Shown here in pieces: positions 5,998 through 6,779 of a stretch of 6,779 nt of DNA. Position numbers and translations under genes: made by a program. Location: contig DNKR01000004.1 in NCBI GenBank assembly GCA_003497135.1, forward strand, positions 1,606 to 8,384. Direction: 5' to 3'. Each line of letters opens with the position of its first letter. Positions within the stretch are counted from its first letter, which is position 1. The notes under the pieces were generated by a model, which searched no databases, was not told where the DNA came from, and saw nothing but the letters and a program-made list of their open reading frames with translations. Source of the stretch: Candidatus Uhrbacteria bacterium (lineage in GTDB: Bacteria; Patescibacteriota; Patescibacteriia; UBA9934; UBA9568).

Positions 5998-6237
5998 CTA
6001 TGGCTTGTTGAACAGACTGCGTCCGGTTTTGTCCAGATCATGCGTGTATTGAACCGCTCGCAAATACGAGATCGCGAGAGCAAGAACATGCGGTGGTCCG
6101 CCATTTTGCAAAGGGCGGTGTATGACCGGACCGCTGCCAGCGTGTTGCTCCTCAATGATCAGCTCGCCTCCACGCTCAAAAGCTCTGACAACGCTTCCGG
6201 CAATGTAGGCGTGACTTGTTTGAAACCCATTTTTCAT
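5998..6237 (-). CDS. Small protein of unknown family, first gene of a two-ORF unit
   Basis: A 79-residue protein starting MKNGFQTSHAYIAGSVVRAF; I do not recognise the family. The sequence has a short strand-like ERGGELIIEEQHAG (21-34), a Gly/Pro-rich middle (GSGPVIHRPLQNGGPPH, 34-50) and a likely amphipathic helix VLALAISYLRAVQYTHDLDK (51-70). No signal peptide or membrane segment is evident. The start is fixed: an in-frame TGA lies 12 bases upstream, and AGAGG sits 6 bases before the ATG. A consensus promoter at 6309-6337 lies about 65 bases upstream. It ends in TAG; the next ORF follows in the same frame after five codons. It could be the first gene of a two-gene operon or the front half of a gene broken by a nonsense mutation. 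A toxin-antitoxin pair would fit the sizes, but no motif supports it. Confidence 0.62.
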   Translation of the reverse strand: MKNGFQTSHAYIAGSVVRAFERGGELIIEEQHAGSGPVIHRPLQNGGPPHVLALAISYLRAVQYTHDLDKTGRSLFNKP

Positions 6238-6296
6238 CTTCTGCCTCTTTCAGATTCAGCACAGGTTCTTTGTCCGCAATACAGCTGTTTCTGCAT
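6234..6296 (-). other. Possible 20-codon upstream ORF overlapping the first small gene
   Basis: In the leader of the two-ORF unit, ATG at 6296 opens a 20-residue frame (MQKQLYCGQRTCAESERGRR). Its TGA overlaps the ATG of the 5998-6237 gene as ATGA, the usual arrangement for translational coupling. The ATG would lie only about 6 bases from the predicted transcript start and has no Shine-Dalgarno, so it would need near-leaderless initiation. It may be chance. Confidence 0.22.
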
Positions 6297-6308
6297 GCGA
6301 ACTGGGGA

Positions 6309-6337
6309 ATTATAATGCAATTTTTGGCTAAGGTCAA
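6309..6337 (-). promoter_or_regulatory. Sigma70-type promoter of the two-ORF unit
   Basis: On the minus strand TTGACC (6337-6332, 5/6) is followed after exactly 17 bases by TATAAT (6314-6309, 6/6). Transcription would start near 6302, giving a leader of about 65 bases. It is back to back with the plus-strand promoter at 6343-6371; the two -35 boxes are 5 bases apart. Confidence 0.85.
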
Positions 6338-6342
6338 CACTA

Positions 6343-6371
6343 TTGACAAAACCGTCTTTTTTTGCTATAAT
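6343..6371 (+). promoter_or_regulatory. Perfect-consensus sigma70 promoter of the exported-protein gene
   Basis: TTGACA (6343-6348) and TATAAT (6366-6371) both match the consensus 6/6 with 17-base spacing, and TGC just before the -10 adds an extended -10 element. Transcription would start near 6378. A dyad, GCTA-TAAT-TAGC (6364-6375), overlaps the -10 and could be an operator half-site pair. A promoter this strong usually drives a very abundant transcript or one that is repressed or controlled later. Confidence 0.88.
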
Positions 6372-6377
6372 TAGCTG

Positions 6378-6541
6378 TTAAATTTTTTGGGGACAAACTG
6401 AATTGCCGACTTGCGCGTCCCCGCATATCGGCGATTTGCATTGTCCTCAAAGAATGAGTTCATTTCAGGTCGGCATAGCGCGATTCTGCGCTAATGCTGG
6501 CAAAAATTCTGTTCACGGGCCTTAGGCCCACGGAGAACGCA
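6378..6541 (+). promoter_or_regulatory. Long structured 5' leader of the exported-protein gene
   Basis: About 160 bases separate the predicted transcript start from ATG 6542. They contain several complementary segments. GGGGAC (6389-6394) can pair with GTCCCC (6417-6422), or, as GGGGACAA (6389-6396), with TTGTCCTC (6441-6448, one G-U pair). GCCGA (6405-6409) can pair with TCGGC (6428-6432), or TGCCGAC (6404-6410) with GTCGGCA (6469-6475). TAGCGC/GCGCTA (6476-6493) and GGGCC/GGCCC (6517-6529) are simple hairpins; the last ends two bases before the Shine-Dalgarno GGAG (6532-6535). Mutually exclusive pairings are typical of riboregulators, but I recognise no known riboswitch consensus. Confidence 0.5.
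6454..6525 (+). other. Possible 23-codon leader ORF in the structured leader
   Basis: ATG 6454 opens a 23-residue frame (starting MSSFQVGIARFCANAGKNS) that stops at TAG 6523-6525, inside the loop and arm of the GGGCC/GGCCC hairpin and 16 bases before the main start. Only a weak AAAGA precedes it. If translated, ribosomes would open the hairpin beside the main ribosome binding site. The amino acids show no run that would suggest classical attenuation. Confidence 0.2.
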
Positions 6542-6779
6542 ATGAAGAAGAACCTGTTCCTGGTCGCTTTCGCGGCCTTCACCCTCTCCCTCACAACCCC
6601 TGCTCTGGGCGACCCGCCCAAGTCCAAGACATCCAGTGTCACCTTCTCGTTCAACGACAACGGCGGCACTGTGACCGTTTCCGGCGACTCGATCGCGGTC
6701 AAGCGCATTCTGGATGCGCTCGGGCGGCTCGCTGTTGCCGAGGCCTGCGCCGAGGACAAAAACGGATGCGCTTCGGCAC
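6542..6779 (+). CDS. Small exported protein of unknown family, N-terminal 79 residues, cut by window edge
   Basis: The gene starts at ATG 6542, with GGAG (6532-6535) 6 bases upstream, and runs off the right edge without a stop. The product begins with a clear Sec signal peptide: basic MKKN, hydrophobic core LFLVAFAAFTLSL (5-17), and a likely signal-peptidase I site after A21-L22-G23 with D24 first in the mature chain; no lipobox cysteine is present. The mature part starts with a Pro/Lys/Ser stretch, then beta-prone SVTFSFNDNGGTVTVSGDSI (32-51), a helix-prone segment (52-68), and cysteines C69 and C76, which could form a disulfide. I do not recognise the family. Codon use is unlike rpoB: by hand count about 63 of 79 codons end in G or C, against 8 of the first 20 in rpoB. 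This suggests recent arrival or a different expression class. Confidence 0.8.
   Translation, partial: MKKNLFLVAFAAFTLSLTTPALGDPPKSKTSSVTFSFNDNGGTVTVSGDSIAVKRILDALGRLAVAEACAEDKNGCASA

Noticed and set aside
6460..6759. A 99-codon minus-strand open frame opposite the exported-protein gene
   Set aside because: It is the antisense shadow of a GC-rich gene that has a signal peptide, Shine-Dalgarno and perfect promoter on the plus strand.

Overview
The window looks like a piece of a bacterial chromosome from the Patescibacteria / Candidate Phyla Radiation, most likely near Parcubacteria. This rests mainly on RpoB: a compact 1116-residue subunit without the large proteobacterial insertions. The RpoC N-terminus, with its KSSDFDSIRL start and CYCGKYK zinc motif, also matches my memory of those lineages. 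The assignment is from recall and not from a search.

Layout. All genes except the last are on the minus strand. From right to left: positions 1-258 are the N-terminus of rpoC, running off the left edge; 265-3615 is complete rpoB, six bases upstream of rpoC. Positions 3616-4242 hold no convincing gene. They contain a strong promoter for rpoB (3853-3881), a roughly 230-nt structured 5' leader, a duplicated TTGACA element, and a run of inverted repeats. Positions 4294-5535 encode a complete PLP enzyme of the cystathionine gamma-synthase family, followed by a hairpin terminator. Positions 5692-6237 carry two small unrecognised ORFs in one transcription unit with its own consensus promoter (6309-6337) and an intrinsic terminator (5601-5662). 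Divergent from them, on the plus strand, a perfect-consensus promoter (6343-6371) leads through a 160-nt structured leader into the start of a gene for a small exported protein (6542 to the right edge), cut by the window end.

How it works together. rpoB-rpoC make the two large catalytic subunits of RNA polymerase and are transcribed from the promoter at 3853-3881, with no ribosomal protein gene directly upstream in the transcript. The PLP enzyme is a stand-alone metabolic gene and a likely acquisition in a lineage that usually has little amino-acid metabolism. The right-hand 1.2 kb is the least ordinary part: back-to-back promoters whose -35 boxes are 5 bp apart drive a two-ORF unit of unknown function and a GC-rich exported-protein gene. 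The shared promoter region suggests, but does not prove, joint control. I see no CRISPR array, rRNA, tRNA, insertion sequence or recognisable defence system.
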